37,189 bases of DNA from a virus: positions 1-37,189 of the IMG/VR virus record IMGVR_UViG_3300008119_001212; one strand, 5' to 3'. The position numbers and the translations under genes were made by a program. Within the stretch, counting starts at the first letter, position 1; each line of letters begins with the position of its first letter. The notes under the pieces were generated by a model that did not search any database, had not been told where the DNA came from, and was given only the letters and a program-made list of their open reading frames with translations. Shown one piece after another: positions 15,808 to 24,014 of this stretch.

Positions 15808-15834
15808 GAAAGCCTGGCAGAGCCAAGCTTTTTT
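15806..15834 (-). terminator. Intrinsic terminator (repeated type)
   Basis: Coding strand GCTTGGC, 3-base loop, GCCAGGC, then TTTCTC and the next promoter motif. It follows the gene at 15862-16938. The stem is identical to those at 13256 and 23167. Confidence 0.7.
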
Positions 15835-15861
15835 GATTTAATGGTATGGGAGGTAGTTGGG

Positions 15862-16938
15862 TTAAATATCTTGCCCCCTTTCATTTTCAACAGTTAATTT
15901 CAATTTATTTAATAACACTTCTAAATTATTAGCATATTCTTCGTACCATAATTGTGCGGCACCATGTTTATATTCCGCTTCAGTAATTACACCAGCCAAT
16001 TTTTGCATACGCAAGAATTCCTCGTTTACAGTTGGTGTAGCTTTAAGTGCATACGGAGCAAATAATTTGATTAAATCCAGTTTCACCTGCTGGTTTTTCA
16101 CTTTGTTTATGGTGATTACGTTATTTGAATATTCGAAATTTTTGTCGTATGTGTTTTTTAAACGTTGGATGATGCTGTTGATTTCGGCACGTTTACCTTT
16201 GATTTTTGCTGGATCCAATGTAACTTTAAATGAAACGGTTGCCTCAGATGGTGCTGCTTTAGTTGCGCCAGGTACAGTTTCAGTGTCTTTTGGTTCAACT
16301 TTCAATACAGTGTATTTCACTCCAGCATTGTCCATGATTGTTTTGACTACTTTCTCAAGGTATGCTTTAGTTGCAAACGGGCTGTCTTTTTGTGGGAATG
16401 TGATTTCGTCTCCGTTTACAATGTAGTGAACGCCTTCCTCCATTTTGCCACTGTATTTTTTCAGGTTTGCAGGTGTTTTCAATGGGAAATAGTTTTTTCC
16501 AAATTTACCCACAATCATTTTAGGTAACGCTTTACCGGATAGTGTTTTCAAATATTCCTCGATTGTACCCTCATTTCCTTCTGCTTGCCACGCTGCATAT
16601 CCTTTTTCCGCTTCTTTCAAACCCGCCTCGTATTCTTGTGGTTCACGAGCAGCAATGTCGGCTAACTTGTTTTCTTTTCCTTCATCGTCTAGCTCGTCCC
16701 AGTTTTTCCACGCCGCTCCTGCTTTTTGCGCTGGAATGGATGGGCCAAACATTTTTTTAATGGCTTCCGGGTCACGTAAACTTTGTGCATATGGACCGTA
16801 GTTGTCTATATTGTTTAACGCGTCTATGGCTGCTTGTGTCTCTGTTGATTGGATGGTTAAGTCGTAACTGTTGCGGCCAAGGCCTTTCATTCCATCTTCT
16901 TCTCCATCCATTTCACGGATTATATCGAATAGTTTCAT
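15862..16938 (-). CDS. Hypothetical protein (358 aa)
   Basis: 358 residues, soluble and charged. It has an acidic helical N-terminal half (to about residue 140, rich in Ala and Glu), a central part with VHYIVNGDEITFPQKDSPF and a threonine/proline-rich linker (ETVPGATKAAPSEAT, about 222-236). A C-terminal EEFLRMQKLAGVITEAEYK near 312-330 recurs, in weaker form, in the small gene at 29165 (RKRMRKLAG). I recall that tail from proteins of related phages, possibly as a protein-interaction peptide. It has its own promoter-like motif and sits between the clamp loader and chaperonin genes. Function unknown. Confidence 0.7.
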   Translation of the reverse strand: MKLFDIIREMDGEEDGMKGLGRNSYDLTIQSTETQAAIDALNNIDNYGPYAQSLRDPEAIKKMFGPSIPAQKAGAAWKNWDELDDEGKENKLADIAAREPQEYEAGLKEAEKGYAAWQAEGNEGTIEEYLKTLSGKALPKMIVGKFGKNYFPLKTPANLKKYSGKMEEGVHYIVNGDEITFPQKDSPFATKAYLEKVVKTIMDNAGVKYTVLKVEPKDTETVPGATKAAPSEATVSFKVTLDPAKIKGKRAEINSIIQRLKNTYDKNFEYSNNVITINKVKNQQVKLDLIKLFAPYALKATPTVNEEFLRMQKLAGVITEAEYKHGAAQLWYEEYANNLEVLLNKLKLTVENERGQDI

Positions 16939-16960
16939 ATTTGTATGTGTGTTTATGTAT

Positions 16961-16971
16961 AAATATACAAA
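16961..16971 (-). promoter_or_regulatory. Promoter-like motif TTTGTATATTT
   Basis: One-base variant of the motif, 22 bases upstream of the ATG at 16938 and fused to the T-tract of the preceding terminator. Confidence 0.55.
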
Positions 16972-16998
16972 AAGGTGACGCTGTTAAATAGCGTCACC
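16970..16998 (-). terminator. Intrinsic terminator with the stop codon in its loop
   Basis: Coding strand GGTGACGCT / AGCGTCACC, a perfect 9-bp stem with a 7-base loop, followed by TTTTTG. The TAA of the gene at 16984-17250 lies within the loop (16984-16986). Confidence 0.8.
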
Positions 16999-17250
16999 GT
17001 ATAAATTGTATCTTTTTACAGGTTCAGGTTCGATTGTTTTTTCTTCAGTTCGAATGACATATAGTTTACTGTCGAGTGGAGCTAAACGAAATTCAACTTT
17101 TTCCTGGTTTTTGTCGAACCATGCCTCAAGTGCGTCAGTTAGTGATGGATGTACCACATTCTTAGTGTCGCCTACCAGGATCCACGTATCACCTTTGCCT
17201 TTGATTCTGTTCGCAATTAACTCCAACGTTTCTACTACCTGTGTTTCCAT
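16984..17250 (-). CDS. Hypothetical protein (88 aa)
   Basis: 88 residues. VETLELIANRIKGKGDTWILVG, then ALEAWFDKNQEKVEFRLAPL and KLYVIRTEEK suggest a compact alpha/beta domain. No family recognised. It begins 2 bases after the GroEL stop and so is co-translated with the chaperonin; whether it is a chaperonin partner is speculation. Its stop codon lies in the loop of the terminator that ends the chaperonin transcript. Confidence 0.65.
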   Translation of the reverse strand: METQVVETLELIANRIKGKGDTWILVGDTKNVVHPSLTDALEAWFDKNQEKVEFRLAPLDSKLYVIRTEEKTIEPEPVKRYNLYGDAI

Positions 17251-17251
17251 A

Positions 17252-18886
17252 TTACATCATCATTTGAGATGGATCGTATGCACCGTCTTCCTTCTTGTCT
17301 TCTGGCTTGTCTACGATAACACACTCGGTTAATAAAATAGTACCTGCGATACTGGATCCATTCAATAATGCATTGCGGGTTACTTTGGTTGGGTCAAGTA
17401 TGCCTGCTTCTTTCATGTCTACGATGGATTTTGTTTTGATGTTGTATCCGCTCCATTTCGCGTCTCCATCGCGTAATTGGCGCGATAAAATGATTGAATC
17501 AACTTGATCATATCCAGCGTTGGTTAAGATTTGCTCAAACGGTTTACCGCAAGATTTGTATACGATGTTTTGACCGTAAACGAAATCACTGCTTGCGTCC
17601 TCTGTGAATTTGATGTTTTCTCTAGCGTATAGCAATGCTGTACCACCACCAGGAACAATACCATCTTCCAAAGCACATTTAGTTGCATGCAATGCATCGT
17701 CTACACGGTCTTTCTTTTCTTTCATTTCGGTTTCAGTGTTTCCACCTACGTGCACTAAAGCAACACCACCAACGAATTTTGCCAAACGTTCCTGCAATTT
17801 TTCAGTTTCAAATGGAGTGGTTGATTTATCGATTTGTGCTTCCAATTCCTCAACACGTTTAGTGATTGTTTCCTCTGCACCTTGACCATCCACGATTGTG
17901 GTTTGTTCTTTGGTTACAGTGATTGTACGCGCTTTACCGAACCACTCGTCCTGGAATTTGTCCAATTTCATGCCCTTGTCTTTGTCGAATACGGTACCGC
18001 CAGTCAATACAGCGATGTCTTCCAAAATCAACTTTCTACGGTCACCAAAGTCAGGTGCTTTAACAGCTACTACTTTTAATGTACCACGCATTTTGTTTAC
18101 AATTAGTGTTGCTAGCGCTTCACCGTCAATATCCTCCGCGATGATAAGTAATGATTTTCCAGTGCGAGCTACACCATCTAAAATAGGTAGCAATTCTTTC
18201 ACTTGTGTGAATCTATGGTCAGCGATTAACACTAACGCGTCAGTTAATACAGCTGACATATTGTTGTTGTTGGTAACGAAATATGGTGACTTGTAGCCAC
18301 GGTCAAATTGCATACCTTCAACTACCTCTAAATATGTTTCGCCAGTGCGAGATTCCTCGATGTGTACGATACCTTCACGGCCTACTTTTTCCATTGCTCT
18401 AGCGATCAATTTTCCAGTTTCTGGATCATTGTTTGCAGAAATGGATGCGATTTGCTCCAACTGCTCTTCCGAAGTGATTTTTTCCGAGTTTTGTTTAAGC
18501 GATTCTACTACTTGTTTAACTGCAGCATCGATTCCACGTTTGATTTCAACTGCGTTTCCACCCTCGTTTAAACGTTGCAAACCTTGCTTAACGATTTCAC
18601 GAGCCAATAATGTTGATGTAGTTGTACCATCCCCAGCATTGTCTGCTGTTTTGATTGCTGCTTGTTTGATCATTTGCGCACCCAAGTTCTCGATTGGATC
18701 TTCCAATTCCGAAATGTGTTTCGCGATAGATACACCGTCTTTTGTTGATACAGCAACACCTTCACTGAAGTATACTGTGTTTCTACCTTGCGGGCCTAAA
18801 CTGGATACTACAGCGTCTGCTAATGTATCGATTCCGTTTGCTAATTTTTTACGTGCTTCAGCACCAAGTTTGATTTGTTTACTCAT
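17252..18886 (-). CDS. groL: Chaperonin GroEL (Hsp60)
   Basis: 544 residues, the normal length for bacterial GroEL. It starts KQIKLGAEARKKLANGIDTL, carries the ATP-binding GPQGRNT (31-37) and the catalytic-region GDGTTT (85-90), and has the equatorial GIVPGGGTAL near 408 and AGILDPTKVTRNAL near 490. The C-terminus is DPSQMMM rather than a long GGM tail. It forms the folding chamber that works with GroES. A complete phage-coded GroEL suggests a phage protein, such as the capsid, that the host chaperonin folds poorly. It lies 6 bases after groS. Confidence 0.97.
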   Translation of the reverse strand: MSKQIKLGAEARKKLANGIDTLADAVVSSLGPQGRNTVYFSEGVAVSTKDGVSIAKHISELEDPIENLGAQMIKQAAIKTADNAGDGTTTSTLLAREIVKQGLQRLNEGGNAVEIKRGIDAAVKQVVESLKQNSEKITSEEQLEQIASISANNDPETGKLIARAMEKVGREGIVHIEESRTGETYLEVVEGMQFDRGYKSPYFVTNNNNMSAVLTDALVLIADHRFTQVKELLPILDGVARTGKSLLIIAEDIDGEALATLIVNKMRGTLKVVAVKAPDFGDRRKLILEDIAVLTGGTVFDKDKGMKLDKFQDEWFGKARTITVTKEQTTIVDGQGAEETITKRVEELEAQIDKSTTPFETEKLQERLAKFVGGVALVHVGGNTETEMKEKKDRVDDALHATKCALEDGIVPGGGTALLYARENIKFTEDASSDFVYGQNIVYKSCGKPFEQILTNAGYDQVDSIILSRQLRDGDAKWSGYNIKTKSIVDMKEAGILDPTKVTRNALLNGSSIAGTILLTECVIVDKPEDKKEDGAYDPSQMMM

Positions 18887-18892
18887 ATAACT

Positions 18893-19192
18893 TTATTTAA
18901 TTTTAGATAGAACTGTTTTCTCATTACCTACAAAATACTCTATTCCATCGTGCTCGATTTTAGTGAAGCCCTGTGTTGGTAAAACCACCACATCACCTAC
19001 TTTTAGTACCGTTTCGATGAATGTTCCAGTTACGGTGTGTGAACCTGGTCCAACTGCTACTACTGTTCCTTTTGGGTTTCTATCTTTACCAGCGTCTGGT
19101 ATTACGATAGAGCCATACATTGTTTCTTCTGTCTCTAATGGTTTAACGATAACTGCGTCAAATAGAGGTTCGAAAATCATTTCACTGCTCAT
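18893..19192 (-). CDS. groS: Co-chaperonin GroES
   Basis: 99 residues. FEPLFDAVIVKPLETEETMYG at the N-terminus leads into the mobile loop region YGSIVIPDAGKDRNPKGTVVAVG, and the C-terminus contains VGDVVVLPTQGFTKIEHDG and YFVGNE. This is the classic Cpn10 fold with the GroEL-binding IVIPD. It is followed after 6 bases by groL and overlaps the upstream 122-residue gene by 4 bases, so all three are one transcript. Confidence 0.95.
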   Translation of the reverse strand: MSSEMIFEPLFDAVIVKPLETEETMYGSIVIPDAGKDRNPKGTVVAVGPGSHTVTGTFIETVLKVGDVVVLPTQGFTKIEHDGIEYFVGNEKTVLSKIK

Positions 19193-19557
19193 ATTTCTAC
19201 TTTGTTTAATAAATTATTGATTCCGTCTTTTACTTCATTCCATGTACCGATGTATTCCTGGATAGAGGAATAGTGTCCTTTGTTTACATAGAATTTTTGT
19301 TTTGCGATTGCATTTAATGCATTTTTGAAGCTGCTATAGTATCCAATTACATTTTCAGTGTCTTTCCCAGATGCAACAGCACCTCTGAATCCACGTTTAA
19401 CTGTGGTTTTTTCGATTACGGTGAAATTTGAATTGTCTTTTGAAATGTAAAATGGTTCCATTGCAGGATCCGTGATGATGCACACGTTTGATTGAGTGTC
19501 TACGTTGTTTGTGTCACGAGCCGGACGGCCCTTGCGTTTAGTTGTTGTTTCTACCAT
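19189..19557 (-). CDS. Hypothetical protein, first gene of the chaperonin transcript
   Basis: 122 residues. The N-terminus has KRKGRPARD, an AT-hook-like basic peptide that could touch DNA. The middle PFYISKDNSNFTVIEKTTV and GYYSSFKNALNAIAKQKFY look like a conserved phage family of unknown function. A promoter motif lies 23 bases upstream, and the stop overlaps groS by 4 bases. A regulatory role for the chaperonin genes is possible but only inferred. Confidence 0.65.
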   Translation of the reverse strand: MVETTTKRKGRPARDTNNVDTQSNVCIITDPAMEPFYISKDNSNFTVIEKTTVKRGFRGAVASGKDTENVIGYYSSFKNALNAIAKQKFYVNKGHYSSIQEYIGTWNEVKDGINNLLNKVEI

Positions 19558-19579
19558 AACTATATTTTAAATTATAACT

Positions 19580-19590
19580 GAATATACGAA
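19580..19590 (-). promoter_or_regulatory. Promoter-like motif TTCGTATATTC
   Basis: Consensus copy 23 bases upstream of the ATG at 19557; probable promoter for the 122-aa, groS, groL and 88-aa genes. Confidence 0.55.
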
Positions 19591-19614
19591 AACTGATTGG
19601 CTAAGCCAAATTTA
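19591..19614 (-). terminator. Weak terminator-like hairpin
   Basis: Coding strand TTGGC, TTA loop, GCCAA, only 5 bp, with no long T-tract behind it (CAGTTTTCG). It follows the sliding clamp gene and occupies the slot where strong terminators sit elsewhere. Confidence 0.4.
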
Positions 19615-19628
19615 TTTGATTATACATA

Positions 19629-20363
19629 TTAAAATGTAGTTTTTTCTTTGCGAATTAAATAATATTCGCTGGATGTAGTGGGTGATTTGAATTCGAGTTT
19701 CATTAAGCCTTTGTAACTCAAGTACATTTTACCCTCAGTCATGTCCCTGTTTACGTGCAATATGTTACGGAACGCATCTGAGTTGAATGGGATGGAAACA
19801 TCCGATGGGCTTATGTTAGCGTATACCTGGTATGTGATTTTGTTGTTGTGGCCGTTTTCATCACCAAACGTAAATAGGATAATGTTGTCGCCATTTGCGT
19901 CTTCTCCAGTGGAAATGAGCATGTTGTTTACATCACCTAGTGCACCTTTTGCTTTCACTAGGTTGGCTATGTCCTCTGATTGTATTGTTGCTGTAGCATC
20001 CCATTCAGGTGAGTTTACTGTGCCGACTTTGCCTATGAGGAGGGGGTCTGCTAATGCATACGTTAAGTTAAATGCATTGTCGGCCAAATGGAGTTTGGTG
20101 AATACAGATTTGTTTTTTTCTAGAGTTAGAAGTAAATCACCTGAAGTTATGCTAATTAAGTTAAGTAGTTTTTTAGTGTCGAATATGGCTAAATCACTGT
20201 CTTCTAAATCAAAACCATCGTGTATTACTCTACCGATTACCTCCTTGCTTAAGGACATGAAATCGATTGTGAGTTGCTTGTTGCGAGTGATCCATTTAAC
20301 GGATTCATTTTCACCTAAATGATATTTGTCTATGACTGATTTGAATATTAATTTATTTACCAT
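19629..20363 (-). CDS. gp45: DNA polymerase sliding clamp, T4 gp45-like
   Basis: 244 residues. It starts with KLIFKSVIDKYHLGENESVKW, with LTIDFMSLSKEVIGRVIHDGF and FDTKKLLNLISITSGDLLLTL in the first clamp domain and RNILHVNRDMTEGKMYLS and LKFKS-like LMKLEFKSP near the end. Length and motif order fit the trimeric T4-type clamp (228 aa in T4). It tethers the polymerase to DNA and may also activate late transcription, as gp45 does in T4. Promoter-like motif 18 bases upstream. Gene order polymerase, clamp, loader supports the call. Confidence 0.82.
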   Translation of the reverse strand: MVNKLIFKSVIDKYHLGENESVKWITRNKQLTIDFMSLSKEVIGRVIHDGFDLEDSDLAIFDTKKLLNLISITSGDLLLTLEKNKSVFTKLHLADNAFNLTYALADPLLIGKVGTVNSPEWDATATIQSEDIANLVKAKGALGDVNNMLISTGEDANGDNIILFTFGDENGHNNKITYQVYANISPSDVSIPFNSDAFRNILHVNRDMTEGKMYLSYKGLMKLEFKSPTTSSEYYLIRKEKTTF

Positions 20364-20381
20364 ATAACTTATTTTTGAATA

Positions 20382-20392
20382 TAATATACGAA
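20382..20392 (-). promoter_or_regulatory. Promoter-like motif TTCGTATATTA
   Basis: One-base variant followed by a second TATATTC-like stretch, 18 bases upstream of the clamp ATG at 20363. Confidence 0.5.
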
Positions 20393-20420
20393 TGGAAAGC
20401 TGGGCATCCTAGCCAAAGCT
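20392..20420 (-). terminator. Terminator-like hairpin overlapping the polymerase stop codon
   Basis: Coding strand AGCTTTGGC ... GCCCAGCTTT, an imperfect stem (AGC..GGC with GCC..GCT) around the TAG at 20409-20411. The T-tract is short. It is probably a weaker member of the same terminator-promoter series. Confidence 0.5.
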
Positions 20421-23135
20421 AAAGAAATCGTCCACGAATGTGTTCATGCGTAGCTCCCAACCTATATCGGAGTACAGTGTTTCAAGCTTATTGCGCATGA
20501 TTGAATCAAATAGTCCTTCACGGTCAATGTATTTGTTTATGATTTCGGTTATTTCTGGCATATCGTTGTATCCATTGAATCCGATTACATCGATCTTGTA
20601 TGGGTTTGGTTTGAGTTGTGCGTAGTACATTTTGTCTCCAAGTGAAAATTCCGGGTATTTTGCGGATTGTTTCTTGAACCGAATGAAATCATTCGTGATG
20701 ATGGCGGCTTTAGTGTTAACCGGACATTTTTTCTTGAGTGTCGAGAATAACTCACCTGGCATGGGTGCGCGTTCAATGTACTCGCCTAGTTTTTTAAGTC
20801 CGGTTGGTTTGAGTAGGTGCTTCCAATCTATGGTGTTGAGTGATGATTTAAATGCGAGTACATCTTTGTCTATGTCTGCTTTTGATTTACCGAATAGTAT
20901 GTCCTTGATTACCTTCTCGCCGAAGTTGCGGAATAGGGGAGGGAAGTTTGATTTCATTAAGTCGAGTCCTTTCATTTCGAGTTCCTCAATTTCAACACCT
21001 TCCTTGTTTACAATGTACATTGCATACCTACGTTTACCAGACCAGTATGCCTTTTCCGCAATTACTTCCTGCTTTAACTCGAAGTAATGTTTGTCGCGCA
21101 TGTTGAATAAATCTAAAGTCATACCGTTTAGGTTATTGTTTGCCTGGGATTGCAGCTCATCTGTTAATAGCAACAATTTCTCAATTTTTAACTTACGATT
21201 GTTTATATCCAGGTCTGGATTGCGATGTATGAGTAGATCAGTCAATTCCATGTACAGGGAATCGGTGTCGCTGGCTTTTACATACGGGGTGAGTTCTTTC
21301 CCTACTTGATCGGAAATGTATTTGTTTACAAATATGATGGATTCCTGGGTTAATCTCTGACCACTGTTAGTGATACCCGCAGAGCATATTTTAAATCCAT
21401 CAGTAAAACGCCATGAGTTAATGGCATACGTACCGTAAAGTGCATTTTGTAAGATTTTGAAGGCCATCTGATATAGGTCAAATAACTTATAGTCGTCCCA
21501 TTTTTCCTCTTTTCCTGCTTTCTTTTTAAGTGCACGATAATGTTCACGTTTCAAAAACCAGTCCTCCAATACCTCACACGCTATGCTCTTGATATCGGTG
21601 CGGAAAAATGCCCCACTAGCAGATATGGTCCAATTGTTTTTCTCAATTAGTTCAATTAATTCACCCACCGCAATGGTAGCACCTTTTAATTTATATGTAT
21701 ATTTGTCTAGTTTCTGGATTTTAATGATTTCAGCAGGGTCGCGTTTTTTGAGTTGCTCGAGTGAATTATATTGTTCGTAATTGTTTATAGTTACAATACG
21801 TCCTACCAATGTTTCCACACCCAAATTCAATGATTTGATGATGGATGGGTATAGTGAGGTAAAGTCAAGGTCAGACAAATTTGAATACAAACCTGGTACT
21901 GGATCCAATAAGTAACCACCCGCATATGAATCGCTTTTACGAATTGAATGGGTCTTACGTTGCATATAAGCTCCAGATGTGGTTTGGATAATGGCCATGT
22001 TTCCTTCAAGGCTGTGTATCTTTCCGGAAATGGTAGGGGTACCACGTTGATGTATGACATCGTCCCCAACTTCAAATTCACGTATTGATGGGTTAGTGGT
22101 GGTTGGTTTGTTTGGTGCAACTATGTCCTTTCGTTTCAAATAGGTCAATATAGCGCCCTCATTTAACGCAGTATTGTAGTATATTGACTCATAGGGCGTA
22201 TGACATATATGCGAAATTAATATGGTTAACTCAATGAATTTCAGTTTGTCTTCCAACGCTTCTAGTATTTCAACATCGCGAATGTTGTAGTCTATGTATT
22301 TGTTTGGGTCTTCTCGAAACAATGTATCCAGGTTACCATTGTATTCAATTTTGCCTAACTTGGCGTATTTTTCTCCAATGTCTCCCAACTTGTACGACGG
22401 TTCCTCTTTCATGATGTACTTTTTAAGTAGCAACATGAAATCCAAACAATTGATTAAACCAATGCGAATTGGTGAATTCGGATTGTTTGGGTTCTCGTCA
22501 ATTTTACCGATTGGAGACAAGCGATACACATCATCACCCAAACGTTTTTTAATGCGATAGTACAAGTATGGCATATCGAAATAGTCCGAGTTGAAGCCAA
22601 CACATATGGTTGGATCCATCTGTTCCCATTTGTTTAAAAATTTACGCAACAATGTATTTTCATCGATACATGGTACAACCGATTTACCTTCCGCGGATAC
22701 TTCCTGGATTTGGTTTTGCTTGTCCAAAATGAAACATGTCTTTTCCTTTGTGGTTGCATCAATTAATGCAATTGCGGTTATTTCAGCATTTGCTTCACGA
22801 ATGGTGGTTGGGTTAAGTGCGCCGATGATTTCAATTTCGATATCCAGGTATACCAAATTGTGGTAGGATGGCATATCGTCTGTCTCGTAGTATAAATCGC
22901 GCAACAAAACGAGTTCTTTGTCTATGTCTTTTTCCAAAATGGTGGGGTCCTTCCAATCGTATTTGCCGGAAATGGGGGAACATTTGTCTCCAAATAGGGT
23001 TGTATGCTCACCATATTCGTCTAACTTGTATACGGTTGGGCGGTATTGGAATTTGTTTATGCCACCCTTGTCATCGCGGAGAAAGTAGTGGTATGCGTCT
23101 TCTCCGTTGCGTGAAAAATATACACTTTGAAACAT
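20409..23135 (-). CDS. gp43: Family B DNA polymerase, T4 gp43-like
   Basis: 908 residues. The proofreading exonuclease has YLDIEIE (Asp98, Glu100), GFNSDYFD (Exo II, 180-187) and YNIRD (Exo III, near 283-287). Polymerase motif A is DFTSLYPSII (424-433), motif B is KILQNALYG (560-568), and motif C is SDTDS (622-626), followed by KRRYAMYIVNKEG as the KxY motif. Length matches T4 gp43. Between the exonuclease and motif A, about residues 350-405, an extra stretch FEVGDDVIHQRGTPTISGKI to SIRKSD looks like an inserted small beta-barrel. It replicates the phage genome with the clamp and loader encoded just downstream. Confidence 0.95.
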   Translation of the reverse strand: MFQSVYFSRNGEDAYHYFLRDDKGGINKFQYRPTVYKLDEYGEHTTLFGDKCSPISGKYDWKDPTILEKDIDKELVLLRDLYYETDDMPSYHNLVYLDIEIEIIGALNPTTIREANAEITAIALIDATTKEKTCFILDKQNQIQEVSAEGKSVVPCIDENTLLRKFLNKWEQMDPTICVGFNSDYFDMPYLYYRIKKRLGDDVYRLSPIGKIDENPNNPNSPIRIGLINCLDFMLLLKKYIMKEEPSYKLGDIGEKYAKLGKIEYNGNLDTLFREDPNKYIDYNIRDVEILEALEDKLKFIELTILISHICHTPYESIYYNTALNEGAILTYLKRKDIVAPNKPTTTNPSIREFEVGDDVIHQRGTPTISGKIHSLEGNMAIIQTTSGAYMQRKTHSIRKSDSYAGGYLLDPVPGLYSNLSDLDFTSLYPSIIKSLNLGVETLVGRIVTINNYEQYNSLEQLKKRDPAEIIKIQKLDKYTYKLKGATIAVGELIELIEKNNWTISASGAFFRTDIKSIACEVLEDWFLKREHYRALKKKAGKEEKWDDYKLFDLYQMAFKILQNALYGTYAINSWRFTDGFKICSAGITNSGQRLTQESIIFVNKYISDQVGKELTPYVKASDTDSLYMELTDLLIHRNPDLDINNRKLKIEKLLLLTDELQSQANNNLNGMTLDLFNMRDKHYFELKQEVIAEKAYWSGKRRYAMYIVNKEGVEIEELEMKGLDLMKSNFPPLFRNFGEKVIKDILFGKSKADIDKDVLAFKSSLNTIDWKHLLKPTGLKKLGEYIERAPMPGELFSTLKKKCPVNTKAAIITNDFIRFKKQSAKYPEFSLGDKMYYAQLKPNPYKIDVIGFNGYNDMPEITEIINKYIDREGLFDSIMRNKLETLYSDIGWELRMNTFVDDFFSFG

Positions 23136-23151
23136 AACTTGAATTTTATTG

Positions 23152-23162
23152 GAATATACAAA
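23152..23162 (-). promoter_or_regulatory. Promoter-like motif TTTGTATATTC
   Basis: Exact consensus, 16 bases upstream of the DNA polymerase ATG, fused to the T-tract of the preceding terminator. Confidence 0.62.
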
Positions 23163-23188
23163 AAAAGCCTGGCGGAGCCAAGCTTTTG
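23160..23188 (-). terminator. Intrinsic terminator fused to the polymerase promoter
   Basis: Coding strand GCTTGGC, TCC loop, GCCAGGC, then seven T residues and GTATATTC. This is the clearest example of the terminator-promoter unit. It follows the gene at 23207-23449. Confidence 0.78.
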
Positions 23189-23206
23189 ATGGGATTGTGG
23201 GTGGGA

Positions 23207-23449
23207 TTATTTTTTCGCAGTTGTTGCTTTTGCTTTAGGTGTTTCAGTTACTTCCGCTACTGCTTCAACTACTTCAGCAACTGGTTCAGCTTTGGCTGGT
23301 TTTGCTGCTTTGTCGATTGTGGTTTTAACTTCGTTCAATACCGCCTCTAACTCATTGATTAACGCCATTGTTTCGTTGTATTTGATGTTTGGTTGAGACC
23401 ATTCTGTTGTATGTCTCAAATCTGCTAAAATTTGTTGTGTTGTTCTCAT
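23207..23449 (-). CDS. Small protein with Ala/Lys-rich tail (80 aa)
   Basis: 80 residues. The first 47 form a predicted helical segment (ILADLRHTTEWSQPNIKYNE, then LINELEAVLNEVKTTID). The tail alternates Ala, Lys, Glu, Val and Pro (AAKPAKAEPVAEVVEAVAEV onwards, ending KAKATTAKK), like the flexible tails of histone H1-like or ribosome-linked proteins. The tail suggests a disordered, possibly nucleic-acid-associated region. No catalytic motif. Last gene of the unit before the polymerase terminator. Confidence 0.65.
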   Translation of the reverse strand: MRTTQQILADLRHTTEWSQPNIKYNETMALINELEAVLNEVKTTIDKAAKPAKAEPVAEVVEAVAEVTETPKAKATTAKK

Positions 23450-23460
23450 GTATGTTTGGT

Positions 23461-24012
23461 TTATTTTAATTTACAATTGTTAATTTCGTCTTGTGTGAAG
23501 AATTGCGTTAAGTTCGGGCTGAAGTATTTTACGTTTTTCATGACTTTCATATCATCGCGATATACAACATAACCATCTCCCACTTTCTCGAAGTGGCATG
23601 GACGACCTTGCTGCTTAGAGCGTACTTTAACGGTTTCGATGGCATCCTCTTCGGTCATACATATTTTGGATAAATTAGAGGCTTGCACCTCTGCGTATCC
23701 TTCCAAAAATCTATCTTTCAAACCGAATACCAATGCACCATTTCCAGTGCAGACATATGTGATATCTAACAATGCATCGAATATCCCCACTATATCATTG
23801 TCCGCGATGGATTCTTTCAATTCGTCTAGTTCTTCCTGGATGAAATCAACTACAAACTTTGCGTCATCTGGGTTAATGGTTGGGGTGGTTCTGTTCTGCC
23901 ATTCTTTTCCCATTAACGTATTGAATTCTTCCACTTCCGAAATGAATGGTACATAGTTTGGTTTGTGTAAGCCAACACTGAAATCTGCTAATTGCTGAAA
24001 TATTTTCTTCAT
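23461..24012 (-). CDS. MazG/PRA-PH-like nucleotide pyrophosphohydrolase
   Basis: 183 residues. The core is FVVDFIQEELDELKESIADN followed by IFDALLDITYVCTG, giving the EExxE and DxxxD metal-binding helices of the all-alpha NTP pyrophosphohydrolase superfamily. A C-terminal region with HFEKVGDGYVVYRDDMKVMK is typical of phage phosphoribosyl-ATP-pyrophosphohydrolase-like members. It would clear or convert nucleotides, and its position between folE and the polymerase suggests it tunes nucleotide pools during replication of modified DNA. Substrate unknown. Confidence 0.78.
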   Translation of the reverse strand: MKKIFQQLADFSVGLHKPNYVPFISEVEEFNTLMGKEWQNRTTPTINPDDAKFVVDFIQEELDELKESIADNDIVGIFDALLDITYVCTGNGALVFGLKDRFLEGYAEVQASNLSKICMTEEDAIETVKVRSKQQGRPCHFEKVGDGYVVYRDDMKVMKNVKYFSPNLTQFFTQDEINNCKLK

Positions 24013-24014
24013 GT

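Noticed and set aside
18345-18890. 181-codon plus-strand ORF and other long plus-strand ORFs over groL, gp45-like and polymerase genes
   Set aside because: Shadow frames of strongly supported minus-strand genes; their translations show no recognisable domain.
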